In this document: in pieces, positions 8,153-16,809 of the stretch
Position numbering within the stretch: position 1 is the first letter of the stretch
Layout of the letters: every line of letters begins with the position of its first letter
NCBI GenBank assembly: GCA_013285915.1
Contig: JABDGS010000006.1
Location: 1 to 64,000, forward strand
From: Bacteroidota bacterium
GTDB taxonomy: Bacteria; Bacteroidota; Bacteroidia; Chitinophagales; Chitinophagaceae
Length of the DNA: 64,000 nt
Reading direction: 5' to 3'
Position numbers and translations under genes: made by a program
Notes under the pieces: generated by a model
The model's input: the letters and a program-made list of their open reading frames with translations, nothing else
Database searches by the model: none
Told to the model about the DNA's origin: nothing

Positions 8153-10594
8153 ATGAGGCTCAAAGTTTTTATTATTTTTCTCACACACATATTTATTGTT
8201 AGCATAGCCTGCGGCCAGCAAAATATAACCAGGGGGAAAATAGCGGTAAAAATTCGTGATGAAAAAAATGTTGCTTTACAGGGGGTTACCGTCAATCTTT
8301 TATTAACAAAGGACTCATCTATCGCTAAAATCGCTATTACTGAGCCGGATGGTACGGCTTATTTTGAAGGGGTAAGGATGGGTAATTATTTTATGGTAAT
8401 AACACACACGTCTTATAAAAAATATACTTCTGGAAGTATTATACTTGATGAGAAAAATCTGTCGATAAATGTTCCTGATGTAGTACTCACCGCCCAGGTT
8501 GGCCAGTTACAGGATGTAACAGTGCAGGCGCAAAAACCATTTATTGAAAAGCAGCTTGATAAAACGGTAGTAAATGTAGAGAACAGCATCGTAAGCTCTG
8601 GCAGCACGGCTATGGATGTACTGGAACGGTCACCGGGTGTTGTTATTGATAAAGATGATAACATCAGCTTAAAAGGTAAACAGGGTGTAATAGTAATGAT
8701 AAATGGCAAACCGTCTGGTATAGCAGGCGCCGACCTTGGAAACTACCTGCGCGCCATGCCATCAAGTGCGATATCAAAAATTGAAATAATTACAAACCCA
8801 TCCGCAAAATATGATGCGGAAGGCAGCGCTGGTATTATCAATATTATTTTGAAAAAAGACCAGCGCATGGGTACAAACGGCACCATAACAGCAAATTATG
8901 GGCAGGGTACCTACCCCAAAACAGGGGCAGGCTTTAGCTTTAATAACCGTAATAAGAACATAAACATTTTCGGCAACTACAATTACAGCTACCGCGAAAA
9001 TTATAATCACCTTGATCTGTACCGTCAGTTTTTAACTGACGGTAGTGTAACCGGTGCATACGACCAAACAAACTACCTGCATTTTATTTTTAACACAAAT
9101 ACTTACAGGGCTGGTATTGACTATACCTTAGATAAAAAAACAACTATCGGTTTTGTGGTAAATGGTATTGAAAATAAATTTACCAACCATGAAAGCTCAC
9201 ATACCATTGTTTTAGATGGTGGCCAAACGAAGCAATCGTATAACGACAACAAGGGTAATTTAGTTGACACACTGCACAATTTTGCTGTAAACGTTAATTT
9301 CAAACACAGTTTTGATTCAACGGGCAAAGAACTAACTGTTGACCTGGATTATGCGGGTTATAATAATACTGATGGCCAGCGCTTTGTAACCAATTTTTAT
9401 ACCCTGGAAGGGGTGCAGAATGCACCGCAAAATATTTTAACAGGCATAGTAGCGGGCAACCTTACTATAAAATCAGTTAAGGCTGATTATGTTAACCCCT
9501 TAAAAAACAAGGCTAAAATTGAAGCAGGCTTTAAAAGCAGTGAGGTTACGGCAGACAACGACATAAAATATTACGATGCAAGCAGTGGTACGCCCATTTA
9601 CGACCCTACCCAAAGCAACCATTTTATTTATAAAGAAAACATAAATGCAGGCTATATAAATTTTAATAAGGAGTATAAAAAATTAACCATGCAGCTTGGT
9701 CTGAGGGCTGAGCAAACGAATGCCTCAGGCAACCAGGTAACCACAGGGCAAAAATTTGATACAAGCTATATTAAGATATTTCCCAGTGCTTTCTTTAATT
9801 ATACGGCATCAGATGATAATAGCTTTGGTTTAAGCATAAGCCGCAGGTTGGATAGACCAAGTTATAAGCAGTTAAATCCTTTCAGGCTATATATAAATAA
9901 TAGCACTTATGCCGAGGGTAACCCATATCTTCAACCCCAATTTACATATGCTGTTGAATTAAGCCACACCTATAAACAGCAAATTACTACAACCCTTTCA
10001 TATAGTGTTACCAGCAACCAAATGGTTACAGTGTTAATACCAAGCCCAACCCAGGATAAAATAACAATTCAAACAGATAAAAATCTTACCCAGTACCAAT
10101 ATTATGGCATGGAGGTTTCAGCTCCTGTTAAAATAGCAAAATGGTGGAACACTGTTAACGATGTAACTGCATATTATGGCTTGTACAAAGGCGATCTTGC
10201 AAATACCACTCTGCATAATGGTAACGTAACTTTTAGTATTAATACTACCAACACCTTTACAATGGGCAGCGGGTTTACCGGCGAGCTAACCGGCTTTTAT
10301 AAATACCGGGAAATTTATGGCTACCTGGATGTAAAGCCTTCAATGCTTTTATCGGCCGGTATACAAAAAACCATAATGAAGAAAAAAGCAAATATTAAAT
10401 TTAATGTGGGCGATATTTTTCATGCGGCAATAAGCGCCACCAATACTTTCAGGGATTATAAGGAAACGTTCTCTGTGTGGCGTGATTCAAGGGTTGCCAC
10501 CCTCTCTTTCACCTATCATTTTGGCAATAACAAAGTTGCTGCTGCCAGGAAGCTAAGTGGTGGCGCTGAGGATGAAAAGAAAAGGGCGAACTGA
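8153..10594 (+). CDS. Outer-membrane TonB-dependent receptor-like beta-barrel protein
   Basis: About 813 residues. A signal peptide ending ACGQQ is followed by a carboxypeptidase-regulatory-like beta-sandwich (about residues 25-115, KIAVKIRDEKNVALQGVTV), a plug domain (TAMDVLERSPGVVIDKDDNI ... ISKIEIITNPSAKYDAEGSA) and a C-terminal barrel of the outer membrane protein beta-barrel family (Pfam OMP_b-brl_3 type). Such proteins import or bind substrates at the outer membrane; no SusD-like partner is present. It sits between exported peptidases, so a peptide substrate is possible but unproven. A TTG start at 8135 lies inside the -7-like element and was rejected in favour of the ATG. Confidence 0.88.
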   Translation: MRLKVFIIFLTHIFIVSIACGQQNITRGKIAVKIRDEKNVALQGVTVNLLLTKDSSIAKIAITEPDGTAYFEGVRMGNYFMVITHTSYKKYTSGSIILDEKNLSINVPDVVLTAQVGQLQDVTVQAQKPFIEKQLDKTVVNVENSIVSSGSTAMDVLERSPGVVIDKDDNISLKGKQGVIVMINGKPSGIAGADLGNYLRAMPSSAISKIEIITNPSAKYDAEGSAGIINIILKKDQRMGTNGTITANYGQGTYPKTGAGFSFNNRNKNINIFGNYNYSYRENYNHLDLYRQFLTDGSVTGAYDQTNYLHFIFNTNTYRAGIDYTLDKKTTIGFVVNGIENKFTNHESSHTIVLDGGQTKQSYNDNKGNLVDTLHNFAVNVNFKHSFDSTGKELTVDLDYAGYNNTDGQRFVTNFYTLEGVQNAPQNILTGIVAGNLTIKSVKADYVNPLKNKAKIEAGFKSSEVTADNDIKYYDASSGTPIYDPTQSNHFIYKENINAGYINFNKEYKKLTMQLGLRAEQTNASGNQVTTGQKFDTSYIKIFPSAFFNYTASDDNSFGLSISRRLDRPSYKQLNPFRLYINNSTYAEGNPYLQPQFTYAVELSHTYKQQITTTLSYSVTSNQMVTVLIPSPTQDKITIQTDKNLTQYQYYGMEVSAPVKIAKWWNTVNDVTAYYGLYKGDLANTTLHNGNVTFSINTTNTFTMGSGFTGELTGFYKYREIYGYLDVKPSMLLSAGIQKTIMKKKANIKFNVGDIFHAAISATNTFRDYKETFSVWRDSRVATLSFTYHFGNNKVAAARKLSGGAEDEKKRAN

Positions 10595-10741
10595 GAGATA
10601 AAAAGCGGAAACTTGAAAATTTTGATTGTAAAATACAAAACAGGCGTGAATAATGCCCGAAAAATGAAATATGCCCCCCGGTTGCAAAAACTCAAATCGT
10701 ATAAGTTAAGACCTGAATAGTCATTTTACCATTCATCCCAA

Positions 10742-10760
10742 ATCCCCCGATAAGGGGGAT
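10742..10760. repeat. CCCCC/GGGGG palindrome upstream of the M61 peptidase
   Basis: ATCCCCC (10742-10748), a 5-nt loop GATAA, then GGGGGAT (10754-10760): a perfect 7-bp stem. It lies 50 nt before the peptidase ATG, the same relative position as the copy at 8090. No T-tract follows. Confidence 0.6.
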
Positions 10761-10810
10761 AATATACAGTTTTATTGAAGATAAATTCGTTGCCTAACAA
10801 ACTAACATTT

Positions 10811-12670
10811 ATGCGGAAACGTCTGTTAATTTCAATATTTTCATTACTTACCCTTAACTCATTCTCCCAAAAAAACAGCTATAGTTTTACAATTGACCTG
10901 GTTAATGTAAAAGATGATAAAGTACAGGTGCAAATGGCTGCACCAGCAATTAAGCAGGATGAAATAATATACTATATACCTAAAATTGTGCCCGGCACCT
11001 ATTCAATAGACGATTTTGGCCGTTTTATTGAAGATTTTGCAGCTTTTGATAAAAAAGGAAACCCTCTGCCTGTTGAAAAAATAAACCTAAACGGCTGGAA
11101 AATAAAAAATGCCAAATCTTTAAACACAGTCAGCTATAAAGTGAACGACACTTTTGACGACAGGGACAGTACCAGTAAAAAAGTATTTGAACCAACAGGC
11201 AGCAATATACAAGCTGACACAGATTTTGTAATTAACACACATTGTTTCATAGGTTATTTTGATGGTATGAAACAGGTGCCGTACAAATTAACCATTAACC
11301 ATAGCCCTGAATTATATGGCTCAACGGCTATGGAGGATGCTAACAAAAGTACCACGGTTGATGAATTTTCAACCAACACATATAATACATTGGTTGATAA
11401 CCCCCTTATGTATTGCAGGCCCGATACTGCATCAATTATGGTTAAGGATAGTAAAGTACTTATAAGCGTTTACTCACCCAATAAAAAAGTATCGGCCTTA
11501 TTTCTTGCAGATAACTTTAATAAACTCCTGCAGGCGACTGCCAAATATCTTGGGGGCTCTTTACCCGTTAAAAAGTATGCATTTATACTTTACCTGGATG
11601 ACAAGGTGGGGGTATCAGGCTCCAATGGAGCGCTGGAGCATTCATATTCATCAGTATATTATATGCAGGAGGGCGACCCCAAGGCACTGGCACAGAATTT
11701 TACCGACGTGGCTGCACATGAGTTTCTTCATATTATCACACCACTGAGTATTCATTCTGAAGAAATACAATATTTTGATTTTAACGCACCCAAAATGTCG
11801 AAACATCTTTGGTTGTACGAAGGTTCAACAGAATATAATGCCCATATTTCGCAGGAAAGATATGGATTAATAAGCAGGGAGGATCTTCTAAATGTGCTTA
11901 CCCAAAAAGTTACATTATCCCGCCAGTTCTTTAACGATACGGTGCCTTTTACAGTAATGAGTGCAAATGTGCTTGATAAATATGCTGACCAATTTATAAA
12001 TGTCTATCAAAAAGGTGCTTTAATTTCTGCTTGTCTTGATATTAAACTGCGGCAGCTTTCAGCCGGAAAATATGGCCTGATAAACTTGATTTTCGATTTG
12101 TCAAAAAAATATGGTAAAGACAAGCCTTTTAAAGATGATGAATTATTTGATGTTATTGGGCAGCTTACCTACCCTGAAATAAAACAGTTTTTGCTGACGT
12201 ATGTATCAGGCAATACGCCATTGCCCCTGGAAGAAATATTTGCACTTGCAGGCATCGACTTTAAAGCATCGGTGTTAACGGGCGACAGCACGTTTACCTT
12301 TGGCTCAGTCCGGTTTTTGCCAAATAAAGTAAATGGGCGGCCGGTTGTAATTGATGTATCTGCACTGAATGACTTTGGCCATCAAATGGGCTATCGGGTT
12401 AATGATACAATTATGAGTATAAACGGTGTTGAAGTTAAGCCGTTTTCGTTACAGGGTAGAATTAATGCTTTATTTAAAACCGCAAAAGTTGGCGACATTT
12501 TATCAATCGGGGTACATCGTAAAAATGACGCAGGCAAGGATGAAGATATTACACTAAGCGCACCTATGGTGCGGGTACCTGCAAAAAAATTAAACCAGTT
12601 TATTATTATGCCAAACCCTACCAGCGAACAATTGGTAGTGCGCAACAGCTGGCTTGATGCGAATAATTAA
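10811..12670 (+). CDS. Exported M61-family metallopeptidase with PDZ domain
   Basis: About 619 residues. A signal peptide (MRKRLLISIFSLLTLNSFSQ) precedes the M61 N-terminal beta domain. The catalytic domain has the zinc motif HEFLH (residues 303-307), with the third ligand probably the Glu in LWLYEGSTEY. A C-terminal PDZ-like domain (about residues 525-590, NDFGHQMGYRVNDTIMSING) is followed by the family-typical tail PTSEQLVVRNSWL. M61 peptidases are glycyl or acidic-residue aminopeptidase-like enzymes. A TTG at 10775 would add twelve residues before the signal peptide and was rejected. The next gene starts 23 nt downstream, so the two are probably co-transcribed. Confidence 0.92.
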   Translation: MRKRLLISIFSLLTLNSFSQKNSYSFTIDLVNVKDDKVQVQMAAPAIKQDEIIYYIPKIVPGTYSIDDFGRFIEDFAAFDKKGNPLPVEKINLNGWKIKNAKSLNTVSYKVNDTFDDRDSTSKKVFEPTGSNIQADTDFVINTHCFIGYFDGMKQVPYKLTINHSPELYGSTAMEDANKSTTVDEFSTNTYNTLVDNPLMYCRPDTASIMVKDSKVLISVYSPNKKVSALFLADNFNKLLQATAKYLGGSLPVKKYAFILYLDDKVGVSGSNGALEHSYSSVYYMQEGDPKALAQNFTDVAAHEFLHIITPLSIHSEEIQYFDFNAPKMSKHLWLYEGSTEYNAHISQERYGLISREDLLNVLTQKVTLSRQFFNDTVPFTVMSANVLDKYADQFINVYQKGALISACLDIKLRQLSAGKYGLINLIFDLSKKYGKDKPFKDDELFDVIGQLTYPEIKQFLLTYVSGNTPLPLEEIFALAGIDFKASVLTGDSTFTFGSVRFLPNKVNGRPVVIDVSALNDFGHQMGYRVNDTIMSINGVEVKPFSLQGRINALFKTAKVGDILSIGVHRKNDAGKDEDITLSAPMVRVPAKKLNQFIIMPNPTSEQLVVRNSWLDANN

Positions 12671-12693
12671 ACAATACCCGGAAAAAACAAAAA

Positions 12694-15255
12694 ATGAGAA
12701 AACTTGTATTTGCATTGGTTGCTGTTCTTAGTATCAATTGCATTAAGGCACAGGAGAAAAAACAGCAGCCGGCAAACGCAGCAGATACTGCGAAAAAAAT
12801 TGCTGCAAAACCAACGGAACAAAAAACAGGCCTCAAGCCGTATAGCGAAGTAATTACGGACAAGGCCATAACCCATAAGGGTTTTTTTACGGTACATAAA
12901 ATTGAGGATAAATATTATTTTGAAATTCCTGATTCGCTTATAGACAGGGAGTGGATGGCGAATGTGAGAATTGCGAAAACTGCAAACGGTATTGGCTATG
13001 GCGGCGAACAACAAAATAATCAAACCCTTCGTTGGGAAAAAGGGCCTGATAATAAATTGTTTTTGCGTGTCGTTTCTTACTTTAATGTTGCTACCGATGA
13101 TAACCCCATAAGCAAAGCCGTTAAATCATCGAACACAGAGGCAATAGCAGGCGCGTTTGATATTAAAGCTTTCTCAAAAGATTCAGCCGGTGTTGTTATT
13201 GATGTAACAGATTTTCTTAAAAGCGAAAGCCCGGCGTTAACACTGCAACCAGGGTTTAAAAGGGCTTTTGGGCTTGCTGCATTGTTGCCTGACAGGAGTT
13301 TTATTAACTATATTAAAACGTTCCCGTACAACACGGAAGTTAGGGCAACAAAAACGTACATGACCGCACCTGTTAATAACCCAAACCTTAATATTACTGA
13401 TGCTGATAATGTTGGTATGGTTACGCTCGAAATAAACACAAGCCTCGTTATGCTGCCTAAAGTGCCGATGAAGAGAAGGTTTGCTGACAGCAGGGTTGGG
13501 TATTTTTCAAGTGAGTATACAAACTATGGGCTGGATGCCCAGAGAAGTGAAAAAGAAACTTTTATAAGAAAATGGAGGCTTGAACCAAAGACTGAAGATA
13601 TTGAGAAAATGAAACGCGGGGAACTGGTTGAACCCACCAAGCAAATTGTTTATTATATTGACCCTGCCACGCCCGTTAAATGGCGTAAATACTTAAAACT
13701 GGGTATTGAGGACTGGAATAAAGCTTTTGAACAGGCTGGCTTCAAAAATGCCATTGTTGCAAAAGACTTTCCCGAGAACGATAGCACACTTAGCCCCGAA
13801 GACATTCGCGTTAGCATGATACATTATTTCGCCTCTGACATACCCAATGCATATGGGCCGCAAACTTTTGATCCCCGCAGCGGTGAAGTTCTACAAAGTC
13901 ATATTGGATGGTACCATAATGTTATGAAGACATTGCGCGACTGGTATTTAATCCAGGCCGCCAATATTGACCCCCGGGCGCGCAAGGTGAAATTTGATGA
14001 CGAATTGATGGGCGATCTTATCCGGGTTGTTTCATCCCATGAAGTAGGACACACATTGGGCCTGCTGCACAATTTTGGTGCATCATCAACGGTGCCGGTG
14101 GAGAATTTGAGAAACAAGGCATGGGTTGAAGCACACGGGCATACGCCATCTATTATGGACTATGCACGGTTTAACTATGTTGCGCAACCCGAAGATAATA
14201 TCGAAAAGGCGGGCATTTACCCAAGAATAGGTGATTATGATTTGTGGGCCATAAAATATGGCTATACTCCTGTTTTTGATAAAGATGAATACCAGGAAAA
14301 AGAAATTGTAAATGGTTGGATAAAGGAGAGTCTTAAAAATAAAAGCCTTTTATTTCTTGAACAGCGGCCACCGTATAGTCCTAACTACCCCGATCCGCGG
14401 GCGCAAAATGAAGACCTTGGCGATAATGCAATGAAGGCGGGCGAATATGGTATTAAAAACCTAAAGAGAATTTTGCCTAACCTGCCCAAATGGCTTGAAG
14501 AGGATGGTAAAGATTTTGGCCAGGTTGATGAAGTATATGGCGAAGTACGCGGCCAGTATGTAAGGTATGTAAACCATGTACTCGCCAACATAGGTGGTAT
14601 ATATGCTACACCAAGAACTGCAGACCAGGATGGGGGAGAAGTATTTGTTCCTGTGCCTAAGGCAACACAACTTGAGGCGATGGCTTTTCTTAAGAGAAAT
14701 GTTTTTACGACACCCGCCTGGCTTGTAGATTTTAAGATGCAGAAGCTTTTTAACCAGGACCAGGTGGTTGATGAAATAAGGGCAATGCAGGACGGGTTGA
14801 TGAGTAATTTTTTACATACACCGCGTATGGCAAGGGTTATTGACAACGCTGCCATGCAGGGTGACAGCACTTACACACTTGAGGCTTTTGTAAACGACCT
14901 GCGTAAAAATATCTGGAGCGAGCTGTATACAAAAACAACTCCGGATTGGTACAAGCGTAATTTTCAAAAAATATTTGTTGAAAAAATAGGAAGCATAATA
15001 GCCAACCCGGCTACAGTAAATTTTCCTCCCGGGTTGAGGGTGGATAACCCGCGTAGATTTTTCAGTGAGTACATTGGCTCGCAAATGGATATTGCAAAAT
15101 CTGATGTACTGTCAATTTTAAAAGGTGCGCTGCGCACACTTAGAACTGATATAAAAGATGCATTGCCACTGGTAAAAGATAATATGACAAAATACCATTA
15201 TGAGGATATTCTGGAGCGTATAGATAAAATTTTTGATACTAAAAAGCAAAACTAA
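12694..15255 (+). CDS. Exported zinc-dependent metalloprotease (DUF5117/DUF4953 family)
   Basis: 853 residues with a signal peptide ending IKAQE. The metzincin-like motif HEVGHTLGLLH occupies residues 449-459, supplying three His ligands and the catalytic Glu. The long N-terminal region (SYFNVATDDNP, RKYLKLGIEDWNKAFEQAGF) and the C-terminal region fit the large Bacteroidota zinc-dependent metalloprotease family that carries DUF5118, DUF5117 and DUF4953. The substrate is unknown. It lies 23 nt after the M61 gene on the same strand and is the fourth exported peptidase in this cluster. Confidence 0.92.
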   Translation: MRKLVFALVAVLSINCIKAQEKKQQPANAADTAKKIAAKPTEQKTGLKPYSEVITDKAITHKGFFTVHKIEDKYYFEIPDSLIDREWMANVRIAKTANGIGYGGEQQNNQTLRWEKGPDNKLFLRVVSYFNVATDDNPISKAVKSSNTEAIAGAFDIKAFSKDSAGVVIDVTDFLKSESPALTLQPGFKRAFGLAALLPDRSFINYIKTFPYNTEVRATKTYMTAPVNNPNLNITDADNVGMVTLEINTSLVMLPKVPMKRRFADSRVGYFSSEYTNYGLDAQRSEKETFIRKWRLEPKTEDIEKMKRGELVEPTKQIVYYIDPATPVKWRKYLKLGIEDWNKAFEQAGFKNAIVAKDFPENDSTLSPEDIRVSMIHYFASDIPNAYGPQTFDPRSGEVLQSHIGWYHNVMKTLRDWYLIQAANIDPRARKVKFDDELMGDLIRVVSSHEVGHTLGLLHNFGASSTVPVENLRNKAWVEAHGHTPSIMDYARFNYVAQPEDNIEKAGIYPRIGDYDLWAIKYGYTPVFDKDEYQEKEIVNGWIKESLKNKSLLFLEQRPPYSPNYPDPRAQNEDLGDNAMKAGEYGIKNLKRILPNLPKWLEEDGKDFGQVDEVYGEVRGQYVRYVNHVLANIGGIYATPRTADQDGGEVFVPVPKATQLEAMAFLKRNVFTTPAWLVDFKMQKLFNQDQVVDEIRAMQDGLMSNFLHTPRMARVIDNAAMQGDSTYTLEAFVNDLRKNIWSELYTKTTPDWYKRNFQKIFVEKIGSIIANPATVNFPPGLRVDNPRRFFSEYIGSQMDIAKSDVLSILKGALRTLRTDIKDALPLVKDNMTKYHYEDILERIDKIFDTKKQN

Positions 15256-15279
15256 CAGCACAGGTTTTGCAGTAATTAA

Positions 15280-15386
15280 GCCGGAAGGGTTCAACATTAC
15301 TAAGCGTGGTATTTTTCTGCATGTGCATGTAGATAAGTATTGTTAAGGGAGCGTTTAGTAAAAGAACCTTTCCGGCATAATTTTTT
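15280..15386 (+). terminator. Long-loop hairpin with T-tract after the zincin gene
   Basis: GCCGGAAGGGTTC (15280-15292) can pair with GAACCTTTCCGGC (15364-15376), 13 pairs including one G-U, followed by ATAA and six T (15381-15386). The 71-nt loop is unusual for an intrinsic terminator. Either this is a terminator with an expanded loop or the loop is a structured RNA; the sequence alone does not decide. Confidence 0.45.
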
Positions 15387-15925
15387 GAGGTTTGCCAACC
15401 TGTTAGCAGCGAGATTGCTTTCATAATTATTCTAATTGGTACAATTGAGCGCTATCTATGCCATAGCAATTTTCCGTTCTGTAGTTTAACACAATCTCAA
15501 GGTTTGCATTTAAGTAAATAAAACCGCTTAACGTCTTCGTATTATTTACCCTCAAAAGCAGCCAGTTTGTTAAACCACAGCCGCCATCAACCAGAACAAC
15601 AGATTTAAAACCCCCTGCAAAACTTAAGAATAATTTCGTGAAGAAGGCAAAAAAACTCGGCTTGCATACAAATTCCTGCAGTTCGCATACAAATAATATT
15701 TGCAATACAAAGCAATTTGCTATTTTTATACGGTTAATTTAGGTTATCAATTTAGTGTTTAAGTAAAACTAGCTGCTCGATTGCTGTATTTTCGGTTGGG
15801 TTGGTAGCAAAAATCAGGTTGGCTTCAATTGGTGTCACTGACAATTCAGCAGCAAACCCTTGCGGAGCACCGTTTTAAAGTCCTTTTATCCTCCAGGTTC
15901 ATTTTAAACTTTTTAAAATAAGCAT
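15387..15925. other. 539-nt spacer without a convincing gene
   Basis: AT-rich sequence between the hairpin above and the small PID-CTERM-like gene. Short minus-strand frames (for example 15427-15705) show no signal, domain or family pattern. A promoter for the downstream gene must lie near its right end, but no clear TTTG/TAnnTTTG pair is visible. Confidence 0.4.
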
Positions 15926-16165
15926 ATGTACGTAAATACCACAACTAAAAAAGCACTGTTTATTGCAGGTTTATTGCTTACAATTCCCTTTTTGCACGCG
16001 GTAGCAGGATCGCCGTCCGGCCCCGGAGGCGATGTTGGTGCCCCGATTGATGGCGGGATTAGCCTGCTTGTGGCTGCAGGCATTGGTTATGGAGCAAAAA
16101 AGGTGCGGGATGCTAGGAAAGCTAAGAAATCTGACGACAATAAGGACGATGCGGCCGGGATATAA
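15926..16165 (+). CDS. Small PID-CTERM-like sorting-domain protein
   Basis: 79 residues: an N-terminal signal or membrane segment (KALFIAGLLLTIPFLHAVAG), a Gly/Pro-rich linker (SPSGPGGDVG), then APIDGGISLLVAAGIGYGAK, a Pro-Ile-Asp motif plus short hydrophobic helix, and a charged tail rich in Arg, Lys and Asp. This tripartite end matches the PID-CTERM type of putative protein-sorting signal known from Bacteroidota small proteins. Almost nothing else is present, so the product is essentially signal, linker and sorting helix. No exosortase-like gene is in the window. The function is unknown. Confidence 0.75.
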   Translation: MYVNTTTKKALFIAGLLLTIPFLHAVAGSPSGPGGDVGAPIDGGISLLVAAGIGYGAKKVRDARKAKKSDDNKDDAAGI

Positions 16166-16245
16166 AAAAGCAAACTCGCTGAAATTTGCAACTTATAACC
16201 TTCGTTGATACGTGGGATAAATCATGCCTGCATAGTTGTGCGCAG

Positions 16246-16261
16246 GGTTGCTTTCGCAACC
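16246..16261. repeat. Short hairpin upstream of the tRNA promoter
   Basis: GGTTGC (16246-16251), loop TTTC, GCAACC (16256-16261). It may help end transcription from the small gene upstream, but there is no T-tract. Confidence 0.3.
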
Positions 16262-16285
16262 GGAGATAGATAGTTGTATTCAGAT

Positions 16286-16316
16286 TTTGAAATTAAGGCA
16301 AACCTGATTACTTTTG
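16286..16316 (+). promoter_or_regulatory. Promoter of tRNA-Pro
   Basis: TTTG (16286-16289), a 19-nt spacer, then TACTTTTG (16309-16316): an exact fit to the Bacteroidota housekeeping pattern. The tRNA begins 35 nt further on, leaving a short 5' leader for removal by RNase P. Confidence 0.75.
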
Positions 16317-16351
16317 CCGCCCTGAAATGATGCCCATTTTTGGATTGTGTT

Positions 16352-16425
16352 CGGGAAGTGGCGCAGCCCGGTAGCGCACTTGTATGGGGTGCAAGGGGTC
16401 GCAAGTTCGAATCTTGTCTTCCCGA
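16352..16425 (+). tRNA. tRNA-Pro (anticodon GGG)
   Basis: The cloverleaf folds completely. Acceptor arms CGGGAAG (16352-16358) and CTTCCCG (16418-16424) pair in full. The D-arm contains GCGC and GCGC. The anticodon stem CTTGT/GCAAG holds loop ATGGGGT with anticodon GGG at 16386-16388, which reads CCC and CCU. The T-arm is GCAAG-TTCGAAT-CTTGT. The discriminator base A is 16425. CCA is not encoded. The arms resemble E. coli tRNA-Pro (GGCGCAGCC, GGTAGCGCACTT). Confidence 0.96.
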
Positions 16426-16443
16426 CTAATAGAATTTAAATAA

Positions 16444-16485
16444 ACTAAAAAGCCTGTAAATACGCATATTTACAGGCTTTTTAGT
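16444..16485 (+). terminator. Intrinsic terminator of tRNA-Pro
   Basis: A perfect 19-bp inverted repeat (16444-16462 and 16467-16485) with loop CGCA. The core is AAGCCTGTAAATA / TATTTACAGGCTT, with A-rich sequence on the left and TTTTT on the right, so it could work in both directions. Confidence 0.9.
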
Positions 16486-16599
16486 TTTGTATGGATCGTT
16501 TTCGCTCACCCAATAACATGGCAACAGTCATCACGATAATTCAATTTTTACATCAACAAGACACCTTTTCCTAAAAACCCTGCTACCTTACAGCCCAAG

Positions 16600-16697
16600 C
16601 CTGCTTTTATTGATTTCGTTATCGCTTTGGTAACAATTAGCTTTCAAACTATCAGGGCGGCTATTGCTAAACCGGTAAAAGCCTGAGAACTGAATAA
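16600..16697 (+). pseudogene. Remnant of an FtsX/MacB-type permease C-terminus
   Basis: In frame from 16600 the translation includes VIALVTISFQTIRAAIAKPV, which matches the C-terminal end of the three intact permeases at 34-41.6 kb (for example ALITVSFQAIKAALSNPI). After VKA the frame stops at TGA 16684. Restoring one lost T there gives KALRTE followed by TAA at 16695-16697, the same ending as the intact genes (KALRSE). It therefore looks like a gene end decayed by a one-base deletion, with the rest of the gene gone. No similarity to the upstream part of a permease is visible in the sequence before it. Confidence 0.75.
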
Positions 16698-16809
16698 TTT
16701 AATAACAGTTTTCCATATGCAAAACTGGCGTTGCTGAAATTAATTGAAGATTAATAAGTAAGTGGTGAGTTCGCCCATCAAAATAAATTTCCCCGGAATG
16801 TACGATTGT
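16698..16809. other. Spacer with a small hairpin between the remnant and the DoxX-like gene
   Basis: CAGTTTT (16706-16712) and AAAACTG (16721-16727) form a 7-bp hairpin with an 8-nt loop. On the minus strand it lies downstream of the DoxX-like gene and could act as a weak terminator. The stretch 16486-16599, before the remnant, shows no gene. Confidence 0.35.

Noticed and set aside
12601-12670. Type IX sorting signal at the end of the M61 peptidase (MPNPTSEQ)
   Set aside because: The PNPT resemblance is accidental; PTxxQLxxRxxWL is the usual end of M61 proteins and the long sorting domain is missing.
15427-15705. 92-codon minus-strand frame in the spacer after the zincin gene
   Set aside because: Unusual composition, no recognisable motif, no promoter or operon context.
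16352-16697. Integrated element at the tRNA-Pro gene
   Set aside because: No integrase and no repeat of the tRNA 3' end were seen; only the permease remnant lies nearby.
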